Source: Stappia indica
GTDB lineage: Bacteria > Pseudomonadota > Alphaproteobacteria > Rhizobiales > Stappiaceae
Reading direction: 5' to 3'
Length of the DNA: 64,000 bases
NCBI RefSeq assembly: GCF_020177335.1
Contig: NZ_JAIVMG010000001.1
Location: 62,001-126,000 of the forward strand
The position numbers and the translations under genes are program-made. Below, in pieces: positions 55,942 through 64,000 of this stretch (its first letter is position 1; the number at the start of each line of letters is the position of its first letter). Below the pieces are notes generated by a model. The model had not been told where the DNA came from. It made no database searches and worked only from the letters and a program-made list of their open reading frames with translations.

Positions 55942-57317
55942 CCTCGCTGCGCGCCCGGCTGTTGCTCATCCTGATTACCGGCACCGCCGCCGTCTGGCTG
56001 TCCGCCATGGCCTGGATTTTCCTCAGCACCCGGGCGGAGGTGGAGGAGGTGCTGGATGCGCGGCTGATGGAGGCGGCGCGCATGGTCAATTCCCTGATCA
56101 GCGAACGGCGGCAGGAGCCGGGCGGCGGCCTTTCTTCCAAGGACACCCTGTTCGGTGAGTTCGAGCGGCAACCCCGGGCCTATGAGCGCCAGCTTTCCTG
56201 CCAGATCTGGTCGCTGGACGGGGCGCTGGTCGGCCGCTCGGAAAGCGCGCCGCAGATACGCCTCAGCACGGCGGAGGCCGGCTTCTCCCTGTCGGACATC
56301 GATGGCGAGACCTGGCGCGTCTTCACCGTGGAGAACCCGGAGCTCAACGTTCGGGTGATGGTCGGCGACAACCTGCGCATTCGCGATGGGCTCGTCGGCG
56401 ATGTCATCAAGGGGATGCTGCTGCCGACGGTGCTGGTGCTGCCGGTGATGATCGGCCTGATCTGGCTCAGCGTGCGGCAGGGCCTGTCGCCTTTGAACAC
56501 GGTCGCCGCCCATCTGGCGAGCCGGCGGGCGCGTGATCTGCGGCCGGTGCCGGACGGGAAACTGCCGCGCGAGGTGGCGCCGCTGGTCGGGGCGCTCAAC
56601 GGGCTGTTCAAACGGGTGGAGGATGCCCGCGAGCGCGAGCGCAGCTTCACCGCCTTTGCCGCGCATGAGCTGAAAACGCCGCTGGCGGGGCTGAAGACCC
56701 AGGCGCAGATCGCCCTGGCGAGCGACGACCGGGATGTGCACGCCAATGCGCTGCGGCAGATCTCTTCCGGTGTCGACCGGACCGCGCGGCTGGTGAAGCA
56801 GTTGCTCGATCTTGCCGCGCTGGAAGCAAATGACGCCGGTCCGAAGCTCGCTTCGGGCGATCCGGCGGCGCTGGTCCGCTCGGTGGCCTCCGCACTGGAG
56901 CCGCTGGCGCGGAGCCGTGAGGTGTCGCTCTCCGTCACGGTGCCGGATGCGCCGCTGCGCGTGACGATGGAGCCGCATTTCCTGGAACTGGCCCTGCGCA
57001 ATCTGGTCGAAAATGCCGTGCTGCATGCGCCAACGGGCGGGGAAGCCTCCTGCGAGCTGCGGCGCGCCCCGGATGGCCGGGTGTCCCTTCATGTGCGGGA
57101 TGACGGGCCGGGGATCGCCGAGGCGGAACTGCCCCTTGCCACCGAGCGGTTCTTTCGCGGCAGCAATCGCAGCGCCCTGGGAAGCGGCCTTGGGCTGGCA
57201 ATCGTCGAGCTGGCAATGGAGCGCATGGGCGGGGCGCTGCGGCTCGTCAACCGAACCCCGCACGGGCTGGACGCCAGCCTGACCTTCGCGAATCGCGGCG
57301 AAGACACCGCGCGCTGA
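55938..57317 (+). CDS. Sensor histidine kinase partner of the QseB/PmrA-like regulator
   Basis: 459 residues from the ATG at 55938, overlapping the regulator stop (ATGA). Two membrane helices (about 8-30 and 160-178) enclose a periplasmic sensor of the 2CSK_N type. A HAMP-like linker leads to the H-box FAAHELKTPLAGLK (His243), then NLVENAVLHAP, DDGPGIAEAE and GSGLGLAIV. The sensed signal is not shown by the sequence; a metal or envelope redox cue is suggested by the site and the neighbours. Confidence 0.92.
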   Translation: MTSLRARLLLILITGTAAVWLSAMAWIFLSTRAEVEEVLDARLMEAARMVNSLISERRQEPGGGLSSKDTLFGEFERQPRAYERQLSCQIWSLDGALVGRSESAPQIRLSTAEAGFSLSDIDGETWRVFTVENPELNVRVMVGDNLRIRDGLVGDVIKGMLLPTVLVLPVMIGLIWLSVRQGLSPLNTVAAHLASRRARDLRPVPDGKLPREVAPLVGALNGLFKRVEDARERERSFTAFAAHELKTPLAGLKTQAQIALASDDRDVHANALRQISSGVDRTARLVKQLLDLAALEANDAGPKLASGDPAALVRSVASALEPLARSREVSLSVTVPDAPLRVTMEPHFLELALRNLVENAVLHAPTGGEASCELRRAPDGRVSLHVRDDGPGIAEAELPLATERFFRGSNRSALGSGLGLAIVELAMERMGGALRLVNRTPHGLDASLTFANRGEDTAR

Positions 57318-57348
57318 CGTGCTCTGATGCGACGCGAAACAGCTTGAG

Positions 57349-57376
57349 GCGCGGGCGGTTGTGGTGTCCCGCGCCC
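57349..57376 (+). other. Stem-loop after the kinase gene
   Basis: GGCGCGGG (57349-57356) pairs with CCCGCGCC (57369-57376) around a 12-base loop, 31 bases past the kinase stop. No T-run follows, so it may be a weak or factor-aided terminator. The rest of the 276-base gap up to the next gene carries the promoter and palindrome described below. Confidence 0.45.
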
Positions 57377-57531
57377 CAAAACTGTTGCAGATTTTGAGTC
57401 AGAGACTTTTTCCAAGTAATTCATTTTGAACAGGAAAATCCCTCCTGAAGCGCTGCGTGAGCGCAGGCGTGGCTGTCTTCGGCCGCGCGGATCCATGCCG
57501 ATCTTGCCCGGGAAAACCCGTATGTGACCGG

Positions 57532-57559
57532 TTGACAGAAAAAACATATAAGCTACCGT
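57532..57559 (+). promoter_or_regulatory. Candidate promoter of the M81-TRAP operon
   Basis: A perfect -35 hexamer TTGACA (57532-57537) is followed 16 bases later by TACCGT (57554-57559), a weak -10. Transcription would start near 57566, immediately before the palindrome at 57569. The -10 match is poor, so this is tentative. Confidence 0.4.
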
Positions 57560-57568
57560 TCAAAAAAC

Positions 57569-57582
57569 GAAACGAATGTTTC
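57569..57582. promoter_or_regulatory. Palindrome over the start of the M81-TRAP operon
   Basis: GAAAC (57569-57573) and GTTTC (57578-57582) form a perfect inverted repeat around GAAT, 11 bases before the chosen start codon and close to the expected transcription start. A repressor bound here would block transcription. The operon's own RpiR-type protein is the natural candidate. Confidence 0.5.
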
Positions 57583-57593
57583 ATGGGGTGGAT

Positions 57594-59081
57594 ATGCGAA
57601 TTGGTGTGGGGCGGCTCTGGCACGAGGCCAATTCCTTTTCGGTTTCAGTCACGGATCTGGCTGAATTCGAGGCGCGCGAGTGGGTGCGCGGCGAGGCGGC
57701 GCCTGGCCTTTACGCAGGCACGGCGACCGAGCCGGGCGGCGCGCTCTCCTGGGCGAAGGCGCGCGGCGACGTGGAGCTGGTGTTCTCCCGCTGCGCCTCG
57801 GCGGCACCGGCCGGCCCGGTGGTGCAGGCGGTGCTCGACCGGGTTGTTGCCGAGATCGCCGGCGAGCCGGCATTCGAGAAGTTGGACGGTCTGTATCTGT
57901 CGCTGCATGGCGCCTGTATCGGCACCGATGACCTTGATCCGGAAGCGACCTTGCTCAAGGCGCTGCGGCGGCGGTTCCCGGATCTGCCGATCGTTGCCTC
58001 CTTCGACATGCATGCCTGCATCTGCGATGACCTCGTCGCCTGCCTGAACGGCGCCACCGTCTACCGGACCTATCCGCATGTGGACATGGACAAGGCAGCG
58101 GCAAGCGCGCTGGAGATGCTGGCGCGGATGATGGAGACCGGCTGCCGCCCGCGCGTTCTTCTGCGCACCATCGACCGGGTGCTGCCGAGCTTCAACATGC
58201 GCACGGATTTTCCCGGCCCGATGCGGGAGATCGAGGATCTGGCCCAGGCAGCCTCGCGGGAAAAGCCGGGCGCGCCGCTGCTGGCCGCTTATCCTTTCGC
58301 CAGCTTCGGCTATGCGGATGTGCCGGCGACCAATGCCGGCGTTCTGGTCACCTGCGAGGATGATGAGGCGGGTGCGCGCCTTGCCGATCAGGTGGCGGCG
58401 GAAATGCTGGCCCGGCAAACGGCGTTCCGGCCCGACCTGCCGCCAGCGAGCGCGCTGATCGCCGGGCGCCCGTGGGCAAATGGCCGGCGGATCGCCTTGC
58501 TTGAGCCTTCCGACAATCCCCTGTCCGGCGGGATCGGCGATACGCCGGGGCTTTTTGCCGCCGGGCTGGACGGGGCGGTGCCCGAGGGTACGGTGTTCGC
58601 CTTCTTCTGCGATCCGGATCTGGTGACGCGGGCTCATGCCGCCGGTGTCGATGCTGTGCTCGACGTGACCCTTGGCGGGCGGCTTGATGAGCGTTTCGGC
58701 GCAGCCGTGCCGTGCAAGGCCGTGGTGCGGGCGGTGACCGACGGTCGGTTCCGGAATGTCGGGCCGATGGAACGCGGCATGACCGTCAATCTGGGTCCGA
58801 CGGCGCTGCTTGAGGTTGGGCCGATGCGGGTGATCGTCACCACCGGCTGCCAGTCGCCGAACGACCATGGCTATTTCCACCTGCACGGCATCGACCTTGC
58901 CGGAGTGCCGCTGCTGCTGGCCAAGGCGAAGAACCACTTCATGGCCGCCTTCGCCGATGCCTTCGACGAAATCCACCATTGCGAGACGCCCGGTCCGGCT
59001 ATGGCCGACGTCTCTCAACTGCCGTTCCGGCACGTTCCGCGGGATCGGCTCACCCTGAAAGAAGACCAGAGGGAAACATGA
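57594..59081 (+). CDS. M81 family metallopeptidase (MlrC-like)
   Basis: 495 residues from the ATG at 57594 (MRIGVGRLWHEANSF); an ATG 18 bases upstream falls inside the palindrome. Zinc-binding candidates are His10 in WHEANS and the histidines in SFDMHAC (near residue 138) and YPHVDMD (near 160). The C-terminal half has the MlrC C-domain. MlrC is best known for cleaving the linear product of microcystin, but most M81 members lack known substrates. It overlaps dctP by four bases, so the substrate is probably what the TRAP system imports. Confidence 0.88.
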   Translation: MRIGVGRLWHEANSFSVSVTDLAEFEAREWVRGEAAPGLYAGTATEPGGALSWAKARGDVELVFSRCASAAPAGPVVQAVLDRVVAEIAGEPAFEKLDGLYLSLHGACIGTDDLDPEATLLKALRRRFPDLPIVASFDMHACICDDLVACLNGATVYRTYPHVDMDKAAASALEMLARMMETGCRPRVLLRTIDRVLPSFNMRTDFPGPMREIEDLAQAASREKPGAPLLAAYPFASFGYADVPATNAGVLVTCEDDEAGARLADQVAAEMLARQTAFRPDLPPASALIAGRPWANGRRIALLEPSDNPLSGGIGDTPGLFAAGLDGAVPEGTVFAFFCDPDLVTRAHAAGVDAVLDVTLGGRLDERFGAAVPCKAVVRAVTDGRFRNVGPMERGMTVNLGPTALLEVGPMRVIVTTGCQSPNDHGYFHLHGIDLAGVPLLLAKAKNHFMAAFADAFDEIHHCETPGPAMADVSQLPFRHVPRDRLTLKEDQRET

Positions 59082-60193
59082 AAAAAACGCTCCCCATCGC
59101 CCTTGTCGGGCTGGCCACGTTGACGACCGGTGCAATGGCTACGGAACTGACGATCAGCTCCTGGGTCGCCCCGTCCCATCCGACGATCTTCGCCGGTTAC
59201 GAGACCTACTTCCCCGCCGTCGAAGAGGCGACCAAGGGCGAAGTGACCTTCAAGCTCGTCTCCGGTGGCGCGCTGCTCGGCGGCAAGGAAACCCTCACCG
59301 GTCTTGGCGACGGCGTCGCCGACGGATCGGTGCTGGCGCTGACCTACAATCCGGCGCAGCTTCCGACCAGCCAGCTCGTGGCCGAGCTGGCCATGCTCAG
59401 CGGCAATTCCCTGGCCGTGGCGGCGGCGGTGACCGAGTTCACCCTGCTCAACTGCCAGCCCTGCATCACCGAGTTCTCGGCGCAGAACGTCGTTTATACC
59501 GGCAGCTACGCCACCGCTCCTTACGCGCTGATCTCCAAGGGCGACATCACCTCGCTGGCCGACATCGCCGGCAAGCGGATTCGCTCGCCGGGCGGTGCCT
59601 GGGATCGCTGGATCACGGAAAGCGGTGCGACCGTGGTGCACACCTCCAGCTCGGAAATGTACGAGGCGCTGGACAAGGGCATGATCGACGTGGCCATGCA
59701 GCCGGCCGCCGCGCTGAAGTCCCATTCGCTGTGGGATGTGGCCAACTCCATCACCCTCGGCAGCTTCGGCGTCTACAACTCCGGCCCGCTGCTGTCGTTC
59801 AACAAGGACGCCTGGGGCGAGCTCACCCCGGAAAACCGCCGGGTGATGCTCGACAAGATGGCGCTGGCAATCGTCGCCACCACCGAGGCCTACCTGACGC
59901 AAAACGCCGCCGCCAAGACCGAGGCACCGGAGCACGGCGTGACGCTGGTGGAAAAGCCCGCCAAGCTGGAAGAAGAGATCGCCGCCTTCAACGGACAGGA
60001 CATTTCGGCGGTGATCGAAAAGGCGGAAAACGTCTATGGGGTGAAGGACGCCAAGTCGCTGATCGAGAGCTACACCCAGCTTCTGGCCAAGTGGCAGGGC
60101 ATCACCTCCGAGGTCGCCTCGCGCGAGGAACTGGTTGCCCGCATGAAGGCCGATATCTTCGACAAGCTGTCGGAGACCGACTACGGCCTTTAA
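59078..60193 (+). CDS. dctP: TRAP transporter substrate-binding protein (DctP family)
   Basis: 371 residues from the ATG at 59078, with AGAGGG before it. A signal peptide (KKTLPIALVGLATLTTGAMA) precedes a DctP fold with the typical GKRIRSPGGAWDRWI and YEALDKGMIDVAMQPAAALKS. The first half holds a C-x2-C pair (LNCQPC) that is unusual and could form a disulfide. It binds the substrate in the periplasm; the arginine in RSPG suggests a carboxylate ligand. Confidence 0.92.
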   Translation: MKKTLPIALVGLATLTTGAMATELTISSWVAPSHPTIFAGYETYFPAVEEATKGEVTFKLVSGGALLGGKETLTGLGDGVADGSVLALTYNPAQLPTSQLVAELAMLSGNSLAVAAAVTEFTLLNCQPCITEFSAQNVVYTGSYATAPYALISKGDITSLADIAGKRIRSPGGAWDRWITESGATVVHTSSSEMYEALDKGMIDVAMQPAAALKSHSLWDVANSITLGSFGVYNSGPLLSFNKDAWGELTPENRRVMLDKMALAIVATTEAYLTQNAAAKTEAPEHGVTLVEKPAKLEEEIAAFNGQDISAVIEKAENVYGVKDAKSLIESYTQLLAKWQGITSEVASREELVARMKADIFDKLSETDYGL

Positions 60194-60206
60194 GGCGATC
60201 CCCGGG

Positions 60207-60224
60207 AACCCGGCCTTTCGGGTT
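60207..60224 (+). other. Small hairpin between dctP and dctQ
   Basis: AACCCG (60207-60212) and CGGGTT (60219-60224) form a six-base stem 14 bases past the dctP stop. It may protect the dctP message. The remaining bases up to dctQ (gap of 259) hold no supported gene. Confidence 0.4.
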
Positions 60225-60452
60225 TCTGTGCGGATTTGCAATGATGCCAAGAGGTTGCGGCGCATTCTTCGCAAGATGAATCGGGTCAATGAGACTCTGG
60301 GCGAGATGCACCCGGGCCGCCACCTTTCTTGCCCGCCGGAGCGGCACCGCGTCGCTCCGGCCCCGGTTTCCGCCGATCCGGCGGGGCGTTTGCCGGTCTG
60401 AAGAGGACCGGCCGCCGCTGCCGCCGCCTTGCCCTGTCAAGCTGGGGACCCC

Positions 60453-60998
60453 ATGCAAACACTCGATAATTTCCTTGGCCGGCTCGGCCGCTGGCTGGCC
60501 TGGGCGGCCGTGGCCTGCCTGGTGCTGATGATGGTGGAAGTCTGTCTGGATGTCGCCGGACGGTTCCTTTTGTCCATGCCGATGCCCTCGACCCTTGAGA
60601 TCGTCTCCGAGTGGTGGATGCCGGCGCTCATCTTCCTGCCGCTGCTCAATGTGGAATGGCGCGACGAGAACATCGCCGTCGACATTCTGCACCAGCGGCT
60701 CAACCCGCGCTGGCGCGCGGCTTGCGATGCCTTCGCGCTGCTGTGCTTCGGTCTCTTTCTCTGGCTGATCGCCTATGCCGGGTTCGAACAGGCGATGCGG
60801 GCCGCCCGGCAGGGCGAGTTCATCGTCGGCATGATCCCGGTGATCACCTGGCCACCGCGCTTCTTCCTGCCCGTTGCCGGATGTCTGACCGGCCTCCTGT
60901 GCCTCGTGCGCGCCGTTGGCGCGATCCGGGTCGCGGTGACCGGCCGGGGCGGATATCTGCCGAACACGCTCGATTCGAAGGGGGCGCACCTTGGATAG
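60453..60998 (+). CDS. dctQ: TRAP transporter small membrane subunit (DctQ family)
   Basis: 181 residues from the ATG at 60453, with GGGGA before it. Four membrane helices are seen (WLAWAAVACLVLMMVEVCLDVAGRFLL, ALIFLPLLNVEWRDENIAVDIL, CDAFALLCFGLFLWLIAYAGFEQA, PPRFFLPVAGCLTGLLCLVRAV). WRDENIAVDIL is the family core. It overlaps dctM by eight bases and forms the transporter with it. Confidence 0.92.
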   Translation: MQTLDNFLGRLGRWLAWAAVACLVLMMVEVCLDVAGRFLLSMPMPSTLEIVSEWWMPALIFLPLLNVEWRDENIAVDILHQRLNPRWRAACDAFALLCFGLFLWLIAYAGFEQAMRAARQGEFIVGMIPVITWPPRFFLPVAGCLTGLLCLVRAVGAIRVAVTGRGGYLPNTLDSKGAHLG

Positions 60999-62295
60999 CA
61001 TCACTCTCGTTTACTGGGCTCTCGGTGCGCTGCTGGTTCTGCTGGCCCTGCGCGTGCCGGTGGCCGCGGCCCTCGGCCTGGTGGCCATCGTCGGCATCTA
61101 TATCCTGATGGGCGAACGGGCGACCTGGGGCGTGTTGCGCTCGGTGCCGCATGCCTTCGCCGCGCACTGGAGCCTCAGCGCCATCCCCATGTTCCTGTTC
61201 ATGGGCTACATCTGCTTCTCCGCCGGACTGACCGACGGGTTGTTTCGGGTGGCGCGTGCCTGGCTGACCTTCCTGCCCGGCGGGCTGGCGATCTCCTCCG
61301 TCGGTGGCGCGGCGCTGTTTTCCTCCGTCACCGGATCTTCGGTCGCCTGCGCGGCGGCCATGGGCAAGATCGCCGTGCCGGCCATGCTGGAGCGCGGATA
61401 CGATCCCAAGCTGGCGGTCGGCACCATTGCCGCGGCTGGTACCATGGGCTCGCTGATCCCCCCGAGCACCATCCTGCTGCTCTACGCTGTCTTCGCCGAG
61501 GTGCCGGTCAGCGAGCTCTTCATCGGCGCGGTGATCCCGGGGCTGCTGACGGCGGTGATGTACAGCGCCATGATCCTGTTGCGGGTGCGGTACAACCCGG
61601 CGCTGGCGCCGCGCGAGACCGCCGTTGACTGGCGCGAGCGGTTCGTTTCGCTGGGGCAGACCTGGCCGCTGTTCCTGCTGATCGTCACCGTGTTCGGCGG
61701 CATCTTCGGCGGGCTGTTCTCGGCCACCGAGGCCGGGGCGATCGGCGCGCTGGTCTCGATCCTGATCGGCTTTGCCAAGAAGACCCTGAGCTGGAAGGCG
61801 TTGGTGCAGGCGGCGCTGGAGACCATCCGCTCGACCTCGGCGATCTTCCTGATCGCGGTGGCCGCAGCACTGTTGACCCGGCTGTTCGCCTTCGCCGGCT
61901 TTCCTGACTACGTGCAAGGTCTGATCGGCGACGACCTGTCACCGCTGACCATCATCCTGGCGGTGTCGCTGATCTACCTTCTGCTCGGCATGTTCCTCGA
62001 TCCGATTGGCGTCATGCTCCTGACCCTGCCGGTGCTGCTGCCGATCTTCGACAATGCGGGCATCAGCCTGATCTACGCCGGTGTGATCATCACCAAGTAT
62101 CTGGAGATCGGCCTGATCACGCCGCCGGTCGGGCTCAACGTGTTCGTCATCAAGAACGTGGTGTCGGGCAAGGTGTCGACCAGTGACGTGTTCCGCGGGG
62201 TCGGGTGGTTCCTGCTTGCCGACGTGGTGACGGTCGCCATACTGATCGCATTTCCGGCGACGGTGCTGTGGCTGCCGGAACTGATACGGGGGTAG
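60991..62295 (+). CDS. dctM: TRAP transporter large membrane subunit (DctM family)
   Basis: 434 residues with about twelve helices. It has a TTG start at 60991, inside the end of dctQ, with GGGGG before it. Markers include PMFLFMGYICFSAGL, ISSVGGAALFSSVTGSSVACAAAMG and GTMGSLIPPSTILLLYAV. It is the sodium-driven channel subunit. The RpiR gene follows after four bases. Confidence 0.94.
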   Translation: MDSITLVYWALGALLVLLALRVPVAAALGLVAIVGIYILMGERATWGVLRSVPHAFAAHWSLSAIPMFLFMGYICFSAGLTDGLFRVARAWLTFLPGGLAISSVGGAALFSSVTGSSVACAAAMGKIAVPAMLERGYDPKLAVGTIAAAGTMGSLIPPSTILLLYAVFAEVPVSELFIGAVIPGLLTAVMYSAMILLRVRYNPALAPRETAVDWRERFVSLGQTWPLFLLIVTVFGGIFGGLFSATEAGAIGALVSILIGFAKKTLSWKALVQAALETIRSTSAIFLIAVAAALLTRLFAFAGFPDYVQGLIGDDLSPLTIILAVSLIYLLLGMFLDPIGVMLLTLPVLLPIFDNAGISLIYAGVIITKYLEIGLITPPVGLNVFVIKNVVSGKVSTSDVFRGVGWFLLADVVTVAILIAFPATVLWLPELIRG

Positions 62296-62299
62296 GGCC

Positions 62300-63199
62300 A
62301 TGAGCGAACCGGCGTCCACGCCAACGACCCTCGATGCGCTGAACGCGCGCATGATCGCCGACATGGACGCGCTGCCGCGCCGGCTGGCCGACGGGGCACG
62401 CTATCTGATCGACCATCCCGATGATGTGGTGATCAGCTCCATGCGCGAGATCGCGGCACGGGCCGGCGTTGCTCCGGCGACGCTGGTGCGGCTCGCCCGC
62501 AGCTTCGGCTTCGCCGACTGGTCGCAGATGCGCGCGCTTTACACCGAGCATCTGCGCACCGTTCCGGCGCGCTATGCGGACAAGGCGCGGGCGGCGGTGG
62601 AAAGCGACAAGGCCGGCGGGCTGATGGCGGAGACCTTCCGGGCGCAGGAGGCAAGCCTTGCCTTCGCCGCGCAGGTCAACCCGCCGGAAGCCTTCACCGA
62701 GGCCGCCCGCACCCTGGCCCATGCCAAGCGGGTCTATGTGGCCGCCTTCATGAGCTGCCGGGGGCCGGGGCTGACCTTCACCTATCTGTGCAAGATGCTG
62801 CGGCCGAATGTGGAACTGCTCGGCGGCGAGGGCTCATCCCTCGTTGCCGATCTGTCCATGCTGGAGCCGGGCGATGCGGTGTTGTCGATCAACTTCCAGC
62901 CCTATGGGCGGGAGATCGCGCAGGTCGGCGAGGCGGTGCAGCGTTCGGGCGCGGATCTGATCAGCCTCAGCGACAGCCGGGCCACGCCGCTGCAGGCCCA
63001 GGCACGGACCGTGTTGCTCTACTCCGCCGAAAGCCCGTCTTTCTTCCCGTCCATCGTCTCCGCCGTTGCGCTGGTGGAGAGCCTGGCCGGAGCAATTCTC
63101 GCCGAACTGCGCGACACGGCGACGGATCGTATCAACCGGATCGAGGAGCAACTTTACGCCTCCGGATCCTATCAGCATTCGCGCCGCAGCAAGTCATAA
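62300..63199 (+). CDS. RpiR/MurR-family transcriptional regulator
   Basis: 299 residues. The N-terminal helix-turn-helix (VVISSMREIAARAGVAPATLVRLARSFGFADWSQMRALY) is followed by a SIS domain (RVYVAAFMSCRGPGLTFTYLCKMLRPNVELL, DAVLSINFQPYGREIAQVGEAV). SIS domains bind sugar phosphates, but relatives in amino-compound operons sense other ligands. Placed between the TRAP genes and the aminotransferase, it should control this operon. Confidence 0.9.
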   Translation: MSEPASTPTTLDALNARMIADMDALPRRLADGARYLIDHPDDVVISSMREIAARAGVAPATLVRLARSFGFADWSQMRALYTEHLRTVPARYADKARAAVESDKAGGLMAETFRAQEASLAFAAQVNPPEAFTEAARTLAHAKRVYVAAFMSCRGPGLTFTYLCKMLRPNVELLGGEGSSLVADLSMLEPGDAVLSINFQPYGREIAQVGEAVQRSGADLISLSDSRATPLQAQARTVLLYSAESPSFFPSIVSAVALVESLAGAILAELRDTATDRINRIEEQLYASGSYQHSRRSKS

Positions 63200-63211
63200 A
63201 GAAGATCTGCC

Positions 63212-64000
63212 ATGAGCTACGTTTTCCATCGCACCGCACTTGGCGGCTTGCCGGTCGCCGCCTCGGGCCAGGGCGCCGAAATCATCGACACCGAGGGGCG
63301 CCGCTACATCGACGCCTGCGGTGGTGCCGCCGTCTCCTGTCTGGGCCATGGCGAGCCGCGCGTTCTGGAAGCGATCCAGCGCCAGCTTTCCACCCTCGAC
63401 TACGCCCATTCGAGCTTCTTTACCACCGAAGGGGCGGAGGAACTGGCCGAGCACCTGTGCACGGCGACGCCGCTGCCGCTGGAGAAGGTCTATTACGTGT
63501 GCAGCGGCTCGGAAGCGGTGGAGACCGCCGTGAAGATGGCCCGCCAGTATCACGTGGAGCGGGGCGAGCCGCAGCGCCGGGTGCTGATCTCCCGGCACCA
63601 GAGCTACCACGGCAACACGCTCGGTGCCCTGTCCTTCGGCGGCAATCCGGGCCGGCAGAAGCCCTATGCGCCGCTGCTTCTGGAACAGCGCAAGATCGCG
63701 CCCTGCTTCGACTATCGTTACCGGCAGGCGGAGGAAACGCCCGAGGAATACGGCCTGCGTGCCGCCAATCTGCTGGAGGCGGAAATCCTCGCCGCCGGGC
63801 CGGACACGGTGATGGCATTCCTGGCCGAAACCGTGGTCGGGGCGACCTCCGGGGCGGTGGCGGCCGCGCCGGGCTACTTCCGGCGCATCCGCGAGATCTG
63901 CGACAAATACGGCGTCCTGCTGATTCTTGATGAGGTGATGTGCGGCGCCGGCCGGACGGGCCGGTTCCTCGCCTGCGAGGAAGAGGGCGTTGCGCCGGAT
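63212..64000 (+). CDS. Class III aminotransferase (partial, cut by window end)
   Basis: The first 263 residues are present from the ATG at 63212; the rest lies beyond the right edge. Class III markers are YYVCSGSEAVETAVKMARQYH, SRHQSYHGNTLGALSFGG and LLILDEVMCGAGRTG; the lysine that binds pyridoxal phosphate is outside. Such enzymes transfer amino groups from omega-amino acids or diamines. It is the last visible gene of the M81-TRAP-RpiR operon. Confidence 0.9.
   Translation, partial: MSYVFHRTALGGLPVAASGQGAEIIDTEGRRYIDACGGAAVSCLGHGEPRVLEAIQRQLSTLDYAHSSFFTTEGAEELAEHLCTATPLPLEKVYYVCSGSEAVETAVKMARQYHVERGEPQRRVLISRHQSYHGNTLGALSFGGNPGRQKPYAPLLLEQRKIAPCFDYRYRQAEETPEEYGLRAANLLEAEILAAGPDTVMAFLAETVVGATSGAVAAAPGYFRRIREICDKYGVLLILDEVMCGAGRTGRFLACEEEGVAPD

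Noticed and set aside
57532-57552. TTGACA with TATAAG as a promoter
   Set aside because: The spacer is only nine bases, too short; a weaker -10 at normal spacing was listed instead.

Overview
This is a high-GC, gene-dense stretch from a denitrifying alphaproteobacterium, probably of the Hyphomicrobiales/Rhodobacterales type. The genus cannot be fixed from the window. The evidence is the nirS-type denitrification cluster with a Paracoccus-like layout (nirI divergent from nirS and followed by norCBQDEF), the clade I Tat-exported nosZ with nosR and nosX, a DNR-type regulator, and protein families typical of these orders. There is no sign of mobile elements, CRISPR, rRNA or tRNA.

Region 1, 1-3464: genes for oxygen-independent ubiquinone synthesis (ubiV partial, ubiU, ubiT) diverge from ubiD. 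An FNR/NNR-type box sits between them, which fits a need for quinone under denitrifying conditions. Region 2, 3826-12604: nosRZDFYLX for nitrous oxide reduction, with an FNR/NNR-type box in front of nosR. Region 3, 13055-22887: nirS followed by the heme d1 genes nirE, C, F, DL, G, H, J and N, then a CbiX-like chelatase and a small membrane protein, all on the minus strand. Region 4, 23019-30754: nirI, then norC, B, Q, D, E and F on the plus strand. The same 14-base box lies before nirS/nirI and before norC. A choloylglycine-hydrolase-like gene follows, then a dnr regulator coupled to a DUF4202 gene (32057-33345). Together these cover nitrite to N2; nitrate reductase is not in the window.

Region 5, 33548-40676: a short-amide module made of formamidase (fmdA), an AmiS/UreI channel and an FmdB zinc ribbon. 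It is flanked by an OmpR-type regulator, a receiver-kinase hybrid and an 875-residue protein that fuses an NCS1 nucleobase-type permease, a Cys-rich cluster and a histidine kinase. This is the most unusual system in the window and looks like a transporter-sensor controlling amide nitrogen use.

Region 6, 40988-49527: a branched-chain-type ABC importer (livMHGF plus binding protein) in one operon with an amidase and a D-aminoacylase, with a LysR regulator at the far end. Region 7, 49642-50902: a COG0523 GTPase behind a clear Zur-type palindrome, suggesting zinc-starvation control. Region 8, 51117-57317: dsbD, a membrane TlpA-like thioredoxin, an L,D-transpeptidase and a DsbA-like oxidoreductase diverge from a two-component system. 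Two CTTAAG repeats in the shared promoter match a PmrA-type response-regulator site. Region 9, 57594-64000: an M81 metallopeptidase, a TRAP transporter (dctPQM), an RpiR regulator and a class III aminotransferase (cut by the window end) form a catabolic operon with a palindrome over its start.
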